A stretch of DNA of 64,000 nucleotides from Myxococcales bacterium. GTDB lineage: Bacteria > Myxococcota_A > Polyangia > Polyangiales > Polyangiaceae. The stretch covers positions 310,001 to 374,000 of the forward strand of contig JADJQX010000001.1 in NCBI GenBank assembly GCA_016712525.1. Direction: 5' to 3'. A program made the translations under genes and the position numbers. The notes below the pieces were generated by a model that made no database searches, was not told the origin of the DNA, and worked only from the letters and a program-made list of their open reading frames with translations. Every line of letters starts with the position of its first letter. Position 1 is the first letter of the stretch. Below, in pieces: positions 53,784 through 62,527 of the stretch.

Positions 53784-54524
53784 TCAGAATGCGCCGCCGA
53801 AGCCGAACGTCGCGCCCTGGGTCGAGGGGGCGAAGCTCGGCGCGAGGACGGGTTTTCCGTCCCAGCGTTTGGCCGTGAGCTTCGGCTCGCGAGGCTCCTT
53901 CGAAAGCACGGCCGCGTCCACGGCGACGGCGGCGAGCATACCTCCCACGACGCCCACGAACGCGGTGACGAGCGGCGCTCCGCAGAAGGAATCGCCTCCC
54001 CCGCGACAACCGTCGGCCAGCGCGCCGAGGCCGAGCCCGGTGAAGCCCCCGAGCACGGGCCCCACGGTGCGCATGCCGAGGCTCGCGCCGAACGCCCCGT
54101 AGTTGCCATGCGCGAGGTGTACGATCGGCGCTCCCAGGAAGTACGTCGACACCGAGGCGACGCCACCGACGGGCCCGGTCGCCGCGGCCGAGAAGCCCAA
54201 GAGCACCGCCGCCGTATCGGTGAGCAAGGTCTGGTAGCCGTACCAACGGCTGCCCGACGACGCGCGCGCACCCTCGGCCCCACACCCCGAAGGAGACTCC
54301 GTGCATCCTGCACCGAGCGTGAGCGTGGGCTGCTGCGCGCGCGGCGCCTCTTGCGGGGCCACGGTGGGCGAGGGAGCGGGAGCGAGGACGGGCGCGGGCA
54401 CCGCCGAGGGATCCGGCGAGGCCGGGGGCGCGACCTCGACCTCCTCATCGGCGTGGGCAGCGCTCGACACGAGGACCGCCGCGAGGACCATCGACCCAGA
54501 GAGGAACGTGGTGAGATTCTTCAT
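53784..54524 (-). CDS. Exported protein with hydrophobic Gly/Ala-rich body
   Basis: 246 aa. Signal peptide ending SSAAHADEE. A Pro/Ala linker precedes Cys residues (GCTESPSGCGAEG), then two or three hydrophobic segments rich in Gly and Ala (VLLGFSAAATGPVGGVAS, VGPVLGGFTGLGLGALADG, AFVGVVGGMLAAVAVDAAV). It may be a membrane or cell-envelope protein. No family recognised. Convergent with the ABC-F gene, 11 bp between stops. Confidence 0.7.
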   Translation of the reverse strand: MKNLTTFLSGSMVLAAVLVSSAAHADEEVEVAPPASPDPSAVPAPVLAPAPSPTVAPQEAPRAQQPTLTLGAGCTESPSGCGAEGARASSGSRWYGYQTLLTDTAAVLLGFSAAATGPVGGVASVSTYFLGAPIVHLAHGNYGAFGASLGMRTVGPVLGGFTGLGLGALADGCRGGGDSFCGAPLVTAFVGVVGGMLAAVAVDAAVLSKEPREPKLTAKRWDGKPVLAPSFAPSTQGATFGFGGAF

Positions 54525-54645
54525 GCCTCGACGTATTGCAACCGTCGATCCATCGAAAAGTCCCGAGAAAACTGCCGCATCCTACATTCTCGCCCCCGGG
54601 GTCTCTCCCCCACGGCGCGGCACAGACTGGCACACGAATCGGGGA

Positions 54646-54942
54646 TCAGCCTAGGGCCAGGTCGAACGCGCGCCCCTCACGGGCCGAGTCCACCGGGACC
54701 TCGAGGGCCGCGCCGGCGCCGGCCGCACGAACCGTGAGGGATACACGCTCCGAGTCGGCGATCCACGGCAGGATGCAGAGCCCTTGGGCGTGTCTCGCGC
54801 GGTACGCCCGGCGGAGCCCCGAGGGGTGCCAGACGGCATCGACCTCGACGAGAGCGGGGAGCTCGGCGCCTTTGCGCGCTCGGACGACGACCGGAGGCAC
54901 GGGCGCACGGCTGCGAAAGAGCTGTCGCAGAAATTCGAGCAT
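54646..54942 (-). CDS. Small protein of unknown function
   Basis: 98 aa from ATG 54942 (GTG 54978 extends it by 12). It starts amphipathic and basic (MLEFLRQLFRSR), followed by a soluble part with a VVVRARKGAELPALVEVD strand-like stretch and an ending LEVPVDSAREGRAFDLALG. Composition and codon bias look coding. No recognised family. It lies 122 bp upstream of the exported protein at 53784-54524 on the same strand. Confidence 0.5.
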   Translation of the reverse strand: MLEFLRQLFRSRAPVPPVVVRARKGAELPALVEVDAVWHPSGLRRAYRARHAQGLCILPWIADSERVSLTVRAAGAGAALEVPVDSAREGRAFDLALG

Positions 54943-55019
54943 GCCGGTTCCGATGCGTAGGCCACCGAACGCATTCACGATTTCGCGACGCTGCGCCGAC
55001 GCTCAGGTGCGCGCGAGAC

Positions 55020-56093
55020 TCAGAGCTTCGTGAGGCCGAAGAACCGGGCGGCGCCTCGCGCGGCGCAAGCGCCCACGTCGAGCGCGTAGGCGGCGGGGCT
55101 GCCGCACGGCGCGTCGGTGCCGCGCGTCGCCATCGGGGTGCCGTGGCCCATGCCGGCCACGACGTCGAGCTCGACCCGGGTCTTCCCCGCTCCGTCGTGG
55201 AAGGCCTTCGTGCTCACGGCGCCGTCGCGCGTCTCCGCGTCGGGGGTCGCGTCGATGCCGGCGACGTTGGTCCACTGGAGCACGAGCGAGTCGGCGTTCT
55301 GCGGCTTCACGACCGGGTCGACGTCACCTTGCCAGATTTGAACGCGCACGTTGGCGCCGGGCGTGGCCGCGGCTCGGACGAGATCTCCCCACGCTTGCGC
55401 CGAGAGTGTCTTCGGTGTGCTCGAGCACGAGTACCCTTCGAGCGCGCTCGTGGCGCATCCGTACGGGATGCCTGCCTGGAGGCTCGCGGCGTCGAACACC
55501 TCGGGGTACGCGGACAGGGCCGCGGCCGCCATCGCGCCACCGGCCGAGAGCCCCGCGACGAACACCTGCGTCGCTCCGAAGCGGGCCTTTGCGTCGTTCG
55601 CGAGCGCGGCGATCGAGGCGAGCTCACCCTTGCCGCGCGCGGCGTGGTCTCTCGTGTACCAGCGGAAGCAGGTCGTCGCGTCGTTCGTGGTCGATTGCTC
55701 GGGGTACACCGCCACGAACCCGTACGCCTTCGCGGCGTCCGAGAAGCCCGCGCGCGCCATGTCGGCGGCGCGCTGCGTGCACCCGTGCAGCACGACGACC
55801 ACGGCCTTCGCGGGGTTGCCCGCCGGGGCCTCGACGAACGCCGAGAGGCCACCCGGGTTCTCGGAGGGCATCGGGTACGTGCGGTACGAGAAGGCCTCGA
55901 GCGCGCCCCCGTCGGTCGTGGGGAGCGGGCCCGCGTCGCCAGGCGGAGGGACCACCACGGCGCCATCGGGGAGCACGATCGCCCCGCCGTCCGCCGCAGG
56001 GGTGCTCGCGTCGTCTTCGACGCGCGGCGTGGACGTGCTGCCGCAGGCCACGAGGGTTGCCACCACGGCGAAGAAAGGAAGGGCACGCTTCAT
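55020..56093 (-). CDS. Lipoprotein esterase of the PHB depolymerase family
   Basis: 357 aa from ATG 56093. Lipoprotein signal VVATLVACGST and an Asp/Gly/Ala linker. Alpha/beta-hydrolase core: VVVLHGCTQRAADMA (oxyanion region), nucleophile Ser in GLSAGGAM, an Asp in the QGDVDPVV loop and His in GMGHGTPM. This is the layout of extracellular PHB/feruloyl esterases. Two Cys-rich points (YGCATSA, GYSCSS) suggest disulfides. It likely acts outside the cytoplasm on polymer esters. Divergent from the barrel-like gene; the shared 147-bp gap holds the operator-like repeat. Confidence 0.9.
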   Translation of the reverse strand: MKRALPFFAVVATLVACGSTSTPRVEDDASTPAADGGAIVLPDGAVVVPPPGDAGPLPTTDGGALEAFSYRTYPMPSENPGGLSAFVEAPAGNPAKAVVVVLHGCTQRAADMARAGFSDAAKAYGFVAVYPEQSTTNDATTCFRWYTRDHAARGKGELASIAALANDAKARFGATQVFVAGLSAGGAMAAAALSAYPEVFDAASLQAGIPYGCATSALEGYSCSSTPKTLSAQAWGDLVRAAATPGANVRVQIWQGDVDPVVKPQNADSLVLQWTNVAGIDATPDAETRDGAVSTKAFHDGAGKTRVELDVVAGMGHGTPMATRGTDAPCGSPAAYALDVGACAARGAARFFGLTKL

Positions 56094-56122
56094 GGGCGCA
56101 CACCATGCCACCCGCCCCACGA

Positions 56123-56195
56123 TGGTGCAATGCACCACGCCAAAATGAGCGCGTTCTGGCTCGATTCACTGGGTTACAGGCACCCACATGGTGCA
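56123..56195. promoter_or_regulatory. Operator-like inverted repeat plus a half-site
   Basis: TGGTGCA-A-TGCACCA (56123-56137) is a perfect seven-base inverted repeat with a one-base centre. A third TGGTGCA half-site lies at 56189-56195, 66 bp away. Both fall in the 147-bp divergent gap between the esterase (starting 56093) and the barrel-like protein (56241), the right place for a dimeric regulator of both genes. Confidence 0.5.
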
Positions 56196-56240
56196 GCGCA
56201 AGATATCCCATGAGCCCCGGCCACGAGGTACGGTGACACC

Positions 56241-56966
56241 ATGCCCCCGACCTTCGCCCGCGCTGTCGCGATCTCGGTCACCGTCGCTGCCCTGACCGCG
56301 GCTCCCTGCGCGCGTGCCGACGAGCCCGAGACGAAGTGGCGCGGCGCCGTGGCCGCGGGCACCGAGCTCCCGATGTCGGTCGGCGTCCGAGGGCAGGTCG
56401 AGGCGCCGTTCCGCGTGCGCCTCTCGACGACGCTCGGCGTGCTCCCGGGGCCGTACGTCTCGGCGATCAACGGGTTCCTCGTGGGCATCGGCGCGTATGG
56501 CGACGACACCGCGACGCTCGTGAAGTCGACCTTGTCGTCGTCCCTCATTTGGCGCACGCACGTCGGGTATCGGCCCTTCGCGAAGCACGGCTTCACCGTG
56601 GAGGGAGGCTACGGCCTCGTCACGCTCGGAGGCGGCGCCACGCAGGCGACGCTCGTCACGGCCCTGACCGGGAGAGAGGCGCCGAACGCGAACGACGAGA
56701 AGACCTACTCGGCGCGCTCGACGCTCCACATGCTCGACGTCGAGCTCGGGTGGGAGTGGGAGGTCGTGCGCCACCTCTTCGCGAGGGTCGCGCTCGGAGG
56801 CGCGTTCACCGTGGGCTCGTCGACCACGATCACCCCGGATTTCCAGCCTCGCGCGCCGCGCCTCACGACGGCGTTCGCGAGCTACGGCGAGGCCTACCTG
56901 GACGACGTCTACACGTCGTACGTCTTCACACCCGTCGCCTCCGTGTGGGCCGGGTACGCGTTCTAG
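56241..56966 (+). CDS. Secreted beta-rich protein, probable outer-membrane barrel
   Basis: 241 aa. Signal peptide ending PCARADEP. The mature part consists of alternating strand-like segments with aromatic ends (THVGYRPFAKHGFTVEGGYG, ELGWEWEVVRHLFARVALGG) and closes in ASVWAGYAF, a terminal Phe typical of outer-membrane barrels. This reading is by eye only. No partner is evident apart from the divergent esterase. Confidence 0.65.
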   Translation: MPPTFARAVAISVTVAALTAAPCARADEPETKWRGAVAAGTELPMSVGVRGQVEAPFRVRLSTTLGVLPGPYVSAINGFLVGIGAYGDDTATLVKSTLSSSLIWRTHVGYRPFAKHGFTVEGGYGLVTLGGGATQATLVTALTGREAPNANDEKTYSARSTLHMLDVELGWEWEVVRHLFARVALGGAFTVGSSTTITPDFQPRAPRLTTAFASYGEAYLDDVYTSYVFTPVASVWAGYAF

Positions 56967-57040
56967 ATCTCCGTTGACGGGGCGTAGCCTTCGAGAAACG
57001 ATGAGAGGTTCGTCGGTCGAGCCGACTCAGGGAGGACACC

Positions 57041-57916
57041 ATGCGGGGTAGGTTCGTGTTCGTTGGGGCAACGTGCGCCATCGCGGTCGCGGCGGCGTGC
57101 ACGGGTGACGACGCCATCTTCACCGGAGGGCCGGACGCGGGCACGGGCGACGTCCCGGTCGTACCCACGACCACGCCCACCACGCCGCCCCGGCCAGACG
57201 CCGCGCTCCCCATGGACGCGACCCCGCAGGAGGACGCCACGGCCGACGCGTGGTCGGACGCACAGAGCGACGCCGCGGGAGATGCCGCGCCTCCCCTCGG
57301 CCTCGGCCCCGACGGCGTCATCCGAGGCCTTATCACGCTCCGCCTGAGCTACGTGGGGCGTCTCCCCGAGGCGAGCACGCTGTGCCCCGCCTACGCGACG
57401 GTCGTCAATGGGTGCTGCGTCTGGTCGGGGAATATCCTCAGTCCCTCCGTCATCTACGCGGCCACACTCAGCCCTCCAAATGCAGCGGGGACATACAGGA
57501 GCGTCGCCATCAGCATCGACGGCATCCGAAGTGGAGCGTTCACCTCCATCGGCCTGACCGTGCTCGCTCCACCAGGGGTTTATGAAGCGCAGGTCTCGGG
57601 CGGTCCCGCGGTGCGGGCCTACCTCGAGCTCATGCACCAGATTGCCCAAAGGTACGCGACGGCGACAGAAGCCCAAGGGCTCCGTCACATCATCGACAAT
57701 TCCATCTTTTCGATGCAGGTTGGAGGCAGCTTCCACCAGACCTCCCATCGTTTCAGGTCGATCGAACGCGACGGTGGCCCCAATTCCATCCAGCACTCCC
57801 TCTCTCTTTCGGGGCAGGGGCTTTTTGCGAACCCGACCCTTCACTCCCCGACCTGCCAATCGACCATTTCGCCCAACTTCAACACCGATAATTTCAACTA
57901 CTCGATGTCCTATTGA
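57041..57916 (+). CDS. Lipoprotein of unknown function with atypical codon use in its 3' half
   Basis: 291 aa, with a GGGAGGA Shine-Dalgarno before the ATG. Lipoprotein signal AIAVAAACTGDD. An Asp/Ala/Pro linker (~30-85) precedes a globular part of ~200 residues that has Cys clusters (TLCPAYATVVNGCCVW). From about 57420 on, the DNA is less GC-rich at third positions than its neighbours, which suggests a recently acquired or fast-evolving domain. No family recognised. Confidence 0.72.
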   Translation: MRGRFVFVGATCAIAVAAACTGDDAIFTGGPDAGTGDVPVVPTTTPTTPPRPDAALPMDATPQEDATADAWSDAQSDAAGDAAPPLGLGPDGVIRGLITLRLSYVGRLPEASTLCPAYATVVNGCCVWSGNILSPSVIYAATLSPPNAAGTYRSVAISIDGIRSGAFTSIGLTVLAPPGVYEAQVSGGPAVRAYLELMHQIAQRYATATEAQGLRHIIDNSIFSMQVGGSFHQTSHRFRSIERDGGPNSIQHSLSLSGQGLFANPTLHSPTCQSTISPNFNTDNFNYSMSY

Positions 57917-58006
57917 GGGGCGTATCTCCGCGGCGCCGGGCCTGCTTTGCGCGCCGAGCCCGGCGACGCGCGGCAGGGCCCGGCTTCCAGCCGCCGGACA
58001 CGCGCG

Positions 58007-59947
58007 TCACGGAGCTTGTGAGACGCGGAGATCCACCTTGCCCGGGGCGCCGTTCGCGCCGTTCGCGCCGCGCGCTCCGGGGCTGCCGTTCGAGCCTGAC
58101 GATCCGGACATGCCACCCGAGAGGTACGTGGAGCGCTTGGTGACCGAGTCGTAACACGAGGTCCCCGAGCCGCCCGAGCCGCCCGCGCCCCCCGCGCCTC
58201 CGCGGCCTCCATCGCCACCCGCGCCGCCGTGCCCACCCTCGCTCCGCACGATGTTTCGCACGAGCTGCGCGACCGCGTCGCAGTTGCCCGTGACACACGC
58301 GAGCTGGGCGTACACGTCTCCCCCGGGCCCTCCGGGGCCTCCGGGGCCACCCGCGGTGCCATTTCCGCCGTTCCCGCCGCGACCGCCGTTCGTGCCGGGG
58401 CTCCCGGGGCACGACGCGTTGGAGCCCGCGCTCCCCGCCCCGCCGGCCGCGCCATCGGTGCCTCGTGTGCCGGGTTTTCCCGCTCCGCCGCGCGAGACGA
58501 TAGCCATCTTCGAGAGATCGTCGTTCTCGATCACGCCGCGCCATTTGCCATTCGGGCCCTCGACGGCGAAGAGCAAACGAGGCGAATAGCGGCGCTCGAT
58601 GGATACCCGAATATCGGGCCCCCGCGACGACATCGGCCCCTCGAGGACGATGGGCTCGGGGGCGTCGAAGTGGATGGGCCACTCGAGCGTGATCACCGGC
58701 TTTCCGGCCACGTCGACCGGGATCGGCAGGTTCTCTGTATTGTACACGAGCTTGAGGGCGTCGGCCGTGGCGATGCGCTCGACCACGTGCATGAGGCCCT
58801 GCTCGTCGACCGTGAGAATGGGCACACGCGGGCGCACCGTGTGAGCGTCGATGCAGGGGGTGACGTCGAGCGCCTCGGGGTGAGCGCACACGGTGAGCGG
58901 ATCGGAGTAGCCCGGGACACGCACGAACAGCGCGCCGCGCAGCGTGACCGACGGAATGACCGTCTTGGTTTTGTCGAGCGGGAGCAGGTCCGACACTTGT
59001 TTCCACAAGTCTTGCCGGACGCGAATGCCACGAAAGCCGACCTTGGCGTCGTCGATCCAACCCGACGAGGGTGGGGTCTTCTCGAGATCGACCGTGTTGC
59101 GCCCCGTGGCCATAACACGCGCCTCGACCTCGCCGGCCTGCGCCGCCACCTCGGGAGACTTGGACGCCCGCACGTGCAGCTTCACGATCGCGAGGCGCGC
59201 GCCGCGCCGGAGCTCTTCGCTCTTGGCGTGGTTCGCGATGCGAAAGAGCATGGTCTCGTCGCCCTTGGCAAAGAGCGCGTCGACCACGGCGGCGGTCATG
59301 GGCTTCCCTTCGTACGTGCCGGCGACGAGGTCGACCTCGGAGAGCATGTCTTTGCCGAGCTGCGTGGCGGTGGGCCCGAGCTTCTGGCTCGCGAGCACCT
59401 TGCGGAGCGCGGCGATGTCTTCGGCGATGGCAGCGTCGCGCGGCTCGGCCCCGCGGGGGCGCAAGAGCAACGTGCGATGGAGGGCCTCGAGCCGGGCTTT
59501 TTCGGCGGCGTCGGTCTCGACGGCGCTCTTTCCGAGGTAGGCGCGGTACTCGTGCACGAGGGCCTCGAGGATGCGCGAGCGCGCCTCGGGGGACGACGAC
59601 TCGAGCATGAGCGCGACGCACCTCTGGAACACGATCGGGCTCACCTCGCCGACGCCGTGCACCAGCGTGTCGACGTCGCGGAGCGTGTCGCCCGAGACGT
59701 GCGCCGAGCTCGCGCGAGCGTCGCACACGGCGGCCGTGGCGCCCGGCTGCTTCAGGTAGTGCACGAGGGCCGACGACGTGCCCACCTGCGCCATCGACTC
59801 GGCCGAGAACGGCGTAGGGTACCTCGGCCCGCAGGACGAGGCGGCAGACACGAGCCCCGCCACCGAGGCCACCACCGTCACCGCGCGCAGGACCCCGCGC
59901 GCACGTCGCGCCAGGGTGGGAGCTTTCGCCGCCGACATCGCGTGCAT
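58007..59947 (-). CDS. Large exported protein with collagen-like Gly-rich C-terminus
   Basis: 646 aa from ATG 59947, overlapping the upstream stop (TGATG). A hydrophobic signal segment ends SAASSCGPR, lipobox-like. Residues ~30-300 are helical and unassigned; ~300-480 are beta-rich. The last ~150 residues are Gly-dominated with collagen-like triplets (GKPGTRGTDGAAGGAGSAG, GSNGSPGARGANGANGAPG), interrupted by a Cys-containing stretch (YAQLACVTGNCDAV) and a TSCYDSV. Probably a surface or matrix protein. Coupled to the lipoprotein gene 59947-60717. Confidence 0.82.
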   Translation of the reverse strand: MHAMSAAKAPTLARRARGVLRAVTVVASVAGLVSAASSCGPRYPTPFSAESMAQVGTSSALVHYLKQPGATAAVCDARASSAHVSGDTLRDVDTLVHGVGEVSPIVFQRCVALMLESSSPEARSRILEALVHEYRAYLGKSAVETDAAEKARLEALHRTLLLRPRGAEPRDAAIAEDIAALRKVLASQKLGPTATQLGKDMLSEVDLVAGTYEGKPMTAAVVDALFAKGDETMLFRIANHAKSEELRRGARLAIVKLHVRASKSPEVAAQAGEVEARVMATGRNTVDLEKTPPSSGWIDDAKVGFRGIRVRQDLWKQVSDLLPLDKTKTVIPSVTLRGALFVRVPGYSDPLTVCAHPEALDVTPCIDAHTVRPRVPILTVDEQGLMHVVERIATADALKLVYNTENLPIPVDVAGKPVITLEWPIHFDAPEPIVLEGPMSSRGPDIRVSIERRYSPRLLFAVEGPNGKWRGVIENDDLSKMAIVSRGGAGKPGTRGTDGAAGGAGSAGSNASCPGSPGTNGGRGGNGGNGTAGGPGGPGGPGGDVYAQLACVTGNCDAVAQLVRNIVRSEGGHGGAGGDGGRGGAGGAGGSGGSGTSCYDSVTKRSTYLSGGMSGSSGSNGSPGARGANGANGAPGKVDLRVSQAP

Positions 59948-60717
59948 CAGCCCTTCTCTTCGGGCACGGGCGTGAGCGTGTTCAGCGGCACCGACCGGCG
60001 GATCGGCGTGAGGAAGATCTGGATGGGCGACTTGCATGCCTCGTCCGGAGACTCTTTCGTGGCGTGCTCGCAGCTCGTGGGATCCCCCGCCGAACGAAGC
60101 ACCGATTTGCTCTGCGCGGCCGAGCCTTTGCCGCCCATGCCGGCCACCTCGACGCCTGCGTTGCCCGCGACGTTGCCGCCCGAGACGAGCTTGAACGCGC
60201 CCACGCTGAGCGCGGTGACGAGGTGGGTCGCCCTCGCACACTCGGCGCCCGTGGTGGCGTCTTGGGCCGCCTTTCCGACGAGCTGCATCTGGCCGGCGAC
60301 GGTCGTCTCCACGTGGAGCGAGCCCGACATCTTGAGCTGCCCCGAGAGCGTCACCGCGCCGAGCGGGAGCTTCGTGTAGAGGTCGTCCTCGTCTTGGATG
60401 TCGGTCGTGTCGCGCGAGAGGGTGGTGCGCTTCCACGCGTACGCTCCGGGTACTTTGCACCTATCGACGATGCGCAGCTCGCAGCCCGAGTACTCGACGG
60501 CGACGGCGCCCTCGGCGAGCAGGGCCTCGAGGCGCGCCTTGTAGGGCGCGGGCCACTCGGTCACGAGGGGTTGCTCGCGGCTCGCGGCGACGCTGCATCG
60601 CGCGAGCTGCGTGGTGTCGTGACCTTGGTTCGGCATGACGGCCTCGGCCACGGGTGCGCCATGGCACGCGGCGAGCGCCAACGACGAGACGACCACGAGC
60701 CCCACGAGCTTCCTCAT
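59947..60717 (-). CDS. Lipoprotein of unknown function
   Basis: 256 aa. Lipoprotein signal SSLALAACHGA. The body has four to six spaced Cys residues (LARCSVAA, SGCELRIVDRC, AECARA, TSCEHA, EACKS) and a Gly/Val-rich stretch (GGNVAGNAGVEVAGMGGKG) near residue 190. Its stop overlaps the start of the collagen-like protein (TGATG), so the two are produced together and may interact. No family recognised. Confidence 0.8.
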   Translation of the reverse strand: MRKLVGLVVVSSLALAACHGAPVAEAVMPNQGHDTTQLARCSVAASREQPLVTEWPAPYKARLEALLAEGAVAVEYSGCELRIVDRCKVPGAYAWKRTTLSRDTTDIQDEDDLYTKLPLGAVTLSGQLKMSGSLHVETTVAGQMQLVGKAAQDATTGAECARATHLVTALSVGAFKLVSGGNVAGNAGVEVAGMGGKGSAAQSKSVLRSAGDPTSCEHATKESPDEACKSPIQIFLTPIRRSVPLNTLTPVPEEKG

Positions 60718-60762
60718 GGGGCCAGTCTTTGCACAGATTTCGAGCGAGCCAAAGGGGCGACG

Positions 60763-61287
60763 TCAGGGCCCCTTGGCCGAGGCCGCCACGGCGTTGTCGA
60801 ACGCCTCTTCGGTGTGGAGCGGGCCGCCCACCCAGCGGATCTTGCCCTGCCCGTCGGCCACGAACACCATGGGCAGCTCGCCCACCCGAAAGCGGCCCGA
60901 GACCGCGTGGCCTCCGTCTTGAACGACCGGGAACGTGAGCCCGTACTGCGCGACGAGCTCTTTCACGTCGGCGTCGGACTCGTCCTCGGAGACGCCCACG
61001 ACGGCCACCTCGGGGTGGGACTTGGCGAACGCCTCGACGAACGGGAGCGTCTTTTTGCAGGGCTCGCAGAACTTGGCGAAGAACTTCACCACGACGACCT
61101 TGCCGCGGAGCGTGTCGGTGTCGACCTCGCGCCCGTCGATGGCAGCGCGTTTCACGCGTGGGAGCGCCTTCGGGCCGCTCGCGTCGGGCGAGAGCGAGCT
61201 CCCCCGGTACGAGATGGGCATGGGAGGCGTGCAGGCAGCGAGGCCCGAGAGCGCAAAGACGACGGCCACGAGGCGAGAGGCGCGCAT
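60763..61287 (-). CDS. TlpA-like thioredoxin-fold lipoprotein
   Basis: 174 aa. Lipoprotein signal ALSGLAACTPP. Thioredoxin fold with active site FFAKFCEPCKK (CxxC), followed by VAVVGVSEDESDADVKEL and the cis-Pro loop GELPMVFVADGQGKI. This is the TlpA/ResA type, an extracytoplasmic thiol reductase. Many neighbouring exported proteins are Cys-rich, so they are likely substrates. Precedes the two lipoprotein genes on the same strand by 45 bp. Confidence 0.92.
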   Translation of the reverse strand: MRASRLVAVVFALSGLAACTPPMPISYRGSSLSPDASGPKALPRVKRAAIDGREVDTDTLRGKVVVVKFFAKFCEPCKKTLPFVEAFAKSHPEVAVVGVSEDESDADVKELVAQYGLTFPVVQDGGHAVSGRFRVGELPMVFVADGQGKIRWVGGPLHTEEAFDNAVAASAKGP

Positions 61288-61367
61288 GGCGTTCGCGTAG
61301 CACGGGATCGCGGGTTCCCCGAGAAAAAGGGGCTCCTCGCGGGCTCGAGCGGCCTTATCGTCCGGGC

Positions 61368-61739
61368 ATGAGCGTGGGTTTTTGGGTCGCCGTGATCCTC
61401 GCCGTGATGCACGGTGCGGCGATGTTCGCCGTGTGGCTCGTCACGCGGAAGAAGAAGGAGGCCGACGCCGCGACCCTCGAAACGGCGCGGATCACGGCGG
61501 TCGAGCGGCAGGTCCCGGACGTCGCTTCGGGCACGGTGAAGGTCGTGCTGCGCCTCGCGCTCCCGTCCGGCGCGGAAGAGGGCGTCGTGTGGGAGATCCG
61601 CGAGGGTCACCTCGGGGACGTCGCGGAGGGCTGCGAGATCCCCGTGCGGCGCGCGTCTCCGAGTGGCTTCGTCGCGCCGGCCGTGCCCTTCGCCGAGCTG
61701 TCGGAGATGCACACGAGGCTGTGGGTGCGGGGGACGTGA
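61368..61739 (+). CDS. Small membrane protein of unknown function
   Basis: 123 aa from ATG 61368. One N-terminal transmembrane helix (MSVGFWVAVILAVMHGAAMF), a basic stop-transfer (RKKKEAD) and a soluble domain of ~85 residues that looks beta-rich (VKVVLRLALPSG, VVWEIREG). No family recognised. Divergent from the TlpA-like gene across 80 bp. Confidence 0.68.
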   Translation: MSVGFWVAVILAVMHGAAMFAVWLVTRKKKEADAATLETARITAVERQVPDVASGTVKVVLRLALPSGAEEGVVWEIREGHLGDVAEGCEIPVRRASPSGFVAPAVPFAELSEMHTRLWVRGT

Positions 61740-62113
61740 CGGTTGGGGGGTGGCGCGGAATGGCACGGGGGTGAGCCATGGGGGTGAAGGGCAAACCCAC
61801 CGCAGGACAGGCCCCGGGGGCCTCGGGGAAGGAGATCCGGAAGGAGATCCAGGAGATCCGACCGACGTTGACGCCAAACCCACGAGATCATTCGGTTCAC
61901 GTGATGACGCTCGGTCCGTCGGCGCCAACGACGCGCGGTGGCATAATGTCGTACGCCCCGGCGACCATTTCGCCCCGGCAGACGCGGAAGAACCGACCGA
62001 CGTTCGCGCCAACCACATGAAATCATTCACATATCGCGTTCAGTGGCCCAGAGCGCGTCAGCTCGGCCCGGTCCGGCCCACGTGGCACGTGGCGCTCCCA
62101 ACCAAAGCGCCCT
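61740..62113. other. 374-bp gap with a direct repeat and no supported gene
   Basis: A frame at 61778-62020 is open but shows no domain, and parts of it are repetitive. The gap contains the direct repeat at 61858 and 61993. I cannot name a function. Confidence 0.45.
61858..62028. repeat. Pair of imperfect 36-bp direct repeats, 135 bp apart
   Basis: CCGACCGACGTTGACGCCAA (61858 on) and CCGACCGACGTTCGCGCCAA (61993 on) continue into similar sequences ending ATCATTC (61893 and 62028). About 80% of positions agree by eye. The unit may be a recurring chromosomal motif or leftover of a duplicated short sequence. Confidence 0.65.
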
Positions 62114-62527
62114 CTACCTCGCGTCCGAGCACGGCGCCACGAAGCAGCGCTTGATCTGGACGGAGGCGTAGCCGCGGAAGGGCTCGGGGGAACGAAGTTC
62201 GACCACCGTCGCGAGCGCGAGCGCGAGGCAGACGACGTCGGTCCCGAGCGACAGCGCCCGCCCCGATGGCGCGCTCACGGAGTCCACGGGTGGTGTCGGG
62301 GAGCGGTACGGGCTTCCGGCCGGGTCCTTCGCGGTGGGCTTTTTTCGTAGCGCGCGCACGCCACGCTCGAGCCACGGCAAGCACCCCAAGAGCACGATCG
62401 CACAAGCACCGACGACCCCCATGGCCCCCGGCTCCAGGTAGCGCCCGCTCGCCCGCATGAGGAGGAGAACGGCCGAAAGCACGAGCAGAACGAACGTGCG
62501 GAGGTAGCTCGGATCGTGATCCTTCAT
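62114..62527 (-). CDS. Membrane protein of unknown function
   Basis: 137 aa. Two hydrophobic helices at the N-terminus (YLRTFVLLVLSAVLLLM, GVVGACAIVLLGCLPWL), a basic loop, a third helix near TDVVCLALALATVVEL and a Cys-containing tail (IKRCFVAPC). Start overlaps the upstream stop (ATGA), so it is coupled to 62524-63027. The two have similar layout (helices then a Cys-pair tail) and may be paralogues or partners. Confidence 0.75.
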   Translation of the reverse strand: MKDHDPSYLRTFVLLVLSAVLLLMRASGRYLEPGAMGVVGACAIVLLGCLPWLERGVRALRKKPTAKDPAGSPYRSPTPPVDSVSAPSGRALSLGTDVVCLALALATVVELRSPEPFRGYASVQIKRCFVAPCSDAR

